DNA of 6,255 bases from an uncultured Gardnerella sp. (GTDB lineage Bacteria; Actinomycetota; Actinomycetes; Actinomycetales; Bifidobacteriaceae): contig CAMYPN010000048.1 of NCBI GenBank assembly GCA_947292085.1, positions 1 through 6,255 on the forward strand. Direction: 5' to 3'. The position numbers were made by a program, and so were the translations under genes. Below are positions 5,992 through 6,255 of this stretch, piece by piece; the first letter of the stretch is position 1, and every line of letters begins with the position of its first letter. The notes below the pieces were generated by a model. It searched no databases, was not told where the DNA came from, and was given only the letters and a program-made list of their open reading frames with translations.

Positions 5992-6255
5992 TACTCTTCT
6001 GCTACCAAGTCAAGATACTCGTCATTCCACAAGTCTTCATCGCCATCCGGCATAAGAAGAACTCGTTCCGGCTGTAATGCTTCAACAGCACCCTCATCGT
6101 GTGTAACTAAAACTATTGCGCCCTCATATTTTGCAATAGCTTTAAGTATTTCGTCACGAGAAGCAGGATCAAGATTATTTGTAGGCTCATCGAGAAGCAA
6201 TACGTTAGCTTGAGATGTAACAAGTGTTGCGAGCGCAAGACGCGTTTTTTCGCCG
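5991..6255 (-). CDS. ABC-F family ATPase, C-terminal end only
   Basis: This is the last 87 residues of a protein that enters from beyond the right edge. The visible part begins inside the ABC signature (GEKTRLALATL), then has Walker B with catalytic glutamate VLLLDEPTNNLD (18-29 of the visible part), the H-loop THDEGAV (His at 52), and a short acidic tail ending DLWNDEYLDLVAEE. DEPTNNLD and a C-terminus soon after the second ATPase domain, with no membrane segment, are typical of ABC-F proteins. These act on the ribosome (translation factor or antibiotic protection types) rather than as transporters. Which subgroup cannot be decided from the C-terminus, and the Walker A and first domain are outside the window. 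The start at 6200 that a gene finder would offer is an internal Met within the Walker B strand, so the gene is truncated by the window, not short. Confidence 0.88.
   Translation of the reverse strand, partial: GEKTRLALATLVTSQANVLLLDEPTNNLDPASRDEILKAIAKYEGAIVLVTHDEGAVEALQPERVLLMPDGDEDLWNDEYLDLVAEE

Noticed and set aside
5944..6213. 89-codon open frame on the plus strand opposite the ABC-F end
   Set aside because: The opposite strand encodes an unmistakable Walker B and H-loop. The plus-strand product is Ser-rich low complexity starting within the tandem repeat.
1..6255. Mobile element, CRISPR array, phage or toxin-antitoxin pair
   Set aside because: No transposase, integrase, terminal inverted repeats, regularly spaced repeats or small paired genes are visible. 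The gaps are short and hold only promoters and hairpins.

Overview
The window looks like ordinary chromosomal DNA from a low-GC member of the Bifidobacteriaceae, with Gardnerella the best guess. This rests on three things: the base composition is AT-leaning, yet the proteins are actinobacterial in type (a PpgK-class polyphosphate glucokinase, a GlfT1-like glycosyltransferase, an actinobacterial-style ABC-F C-terminus), and the codons are strongly biased towards T or A endings. The genus is inferred from protein character, not from a marker gene.

Layout from left to right. At 1-117, on the minus strand, lies most of an FMN riboswitch (RFN element). Its expression platform and the gene it controls lie off the left edge. 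Three plus-strand genes follow: a GT2 glycosyltransferase (180-1244), ppgK (1424-2194, with a clear Shine-Dalgarno) and a PLP-dependent aminotransferase (2372-3571, GTG start with no clear ribosome binding site). Gaps of about 180 bases separate them. A double-hairpin region with a strong terminator lies between ppgK and the aminotransferase. At about 3571-3607 transcription converges with two minus-strand genes: a large polytopic GT-C-like membrane protein (3607-5916) and, upstream of it, the C-terminal end of an ABC-F ATPase (5991-6255, cut by the right edge).

The genes do not form one obvious pathway. The GT2 and GT-C-like proteins both suggest envelope polysaccharide or glycolipid synthesis. 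PpgK feeds glucose into central metabolism as glucose-6-phosphate. The aminotransferase belongs to a recognisable family of unknown substrate. The ABC-F protein is a ribosome-associated type of ATPase and may be co-transcribed with the membrane protein, since the gap is 74 bases and contains no visible terminator.

I found no mobile element, CRISPR array, tRNA, rRNA or phage gene, and no convincing undescribed multi-gene system. The points most worth a second look are: the truncated riboswitch with a divergent envelope gene; an exact 20-base direct repeat, 93 bases apart and in phase, inside the membrane protein gene; a 12-base tandem repeat behind the ABC-F stop that places several stop codons in one frame; the unusual N-terminal region of the membrane protein; and two competing hairpins after ppgK.
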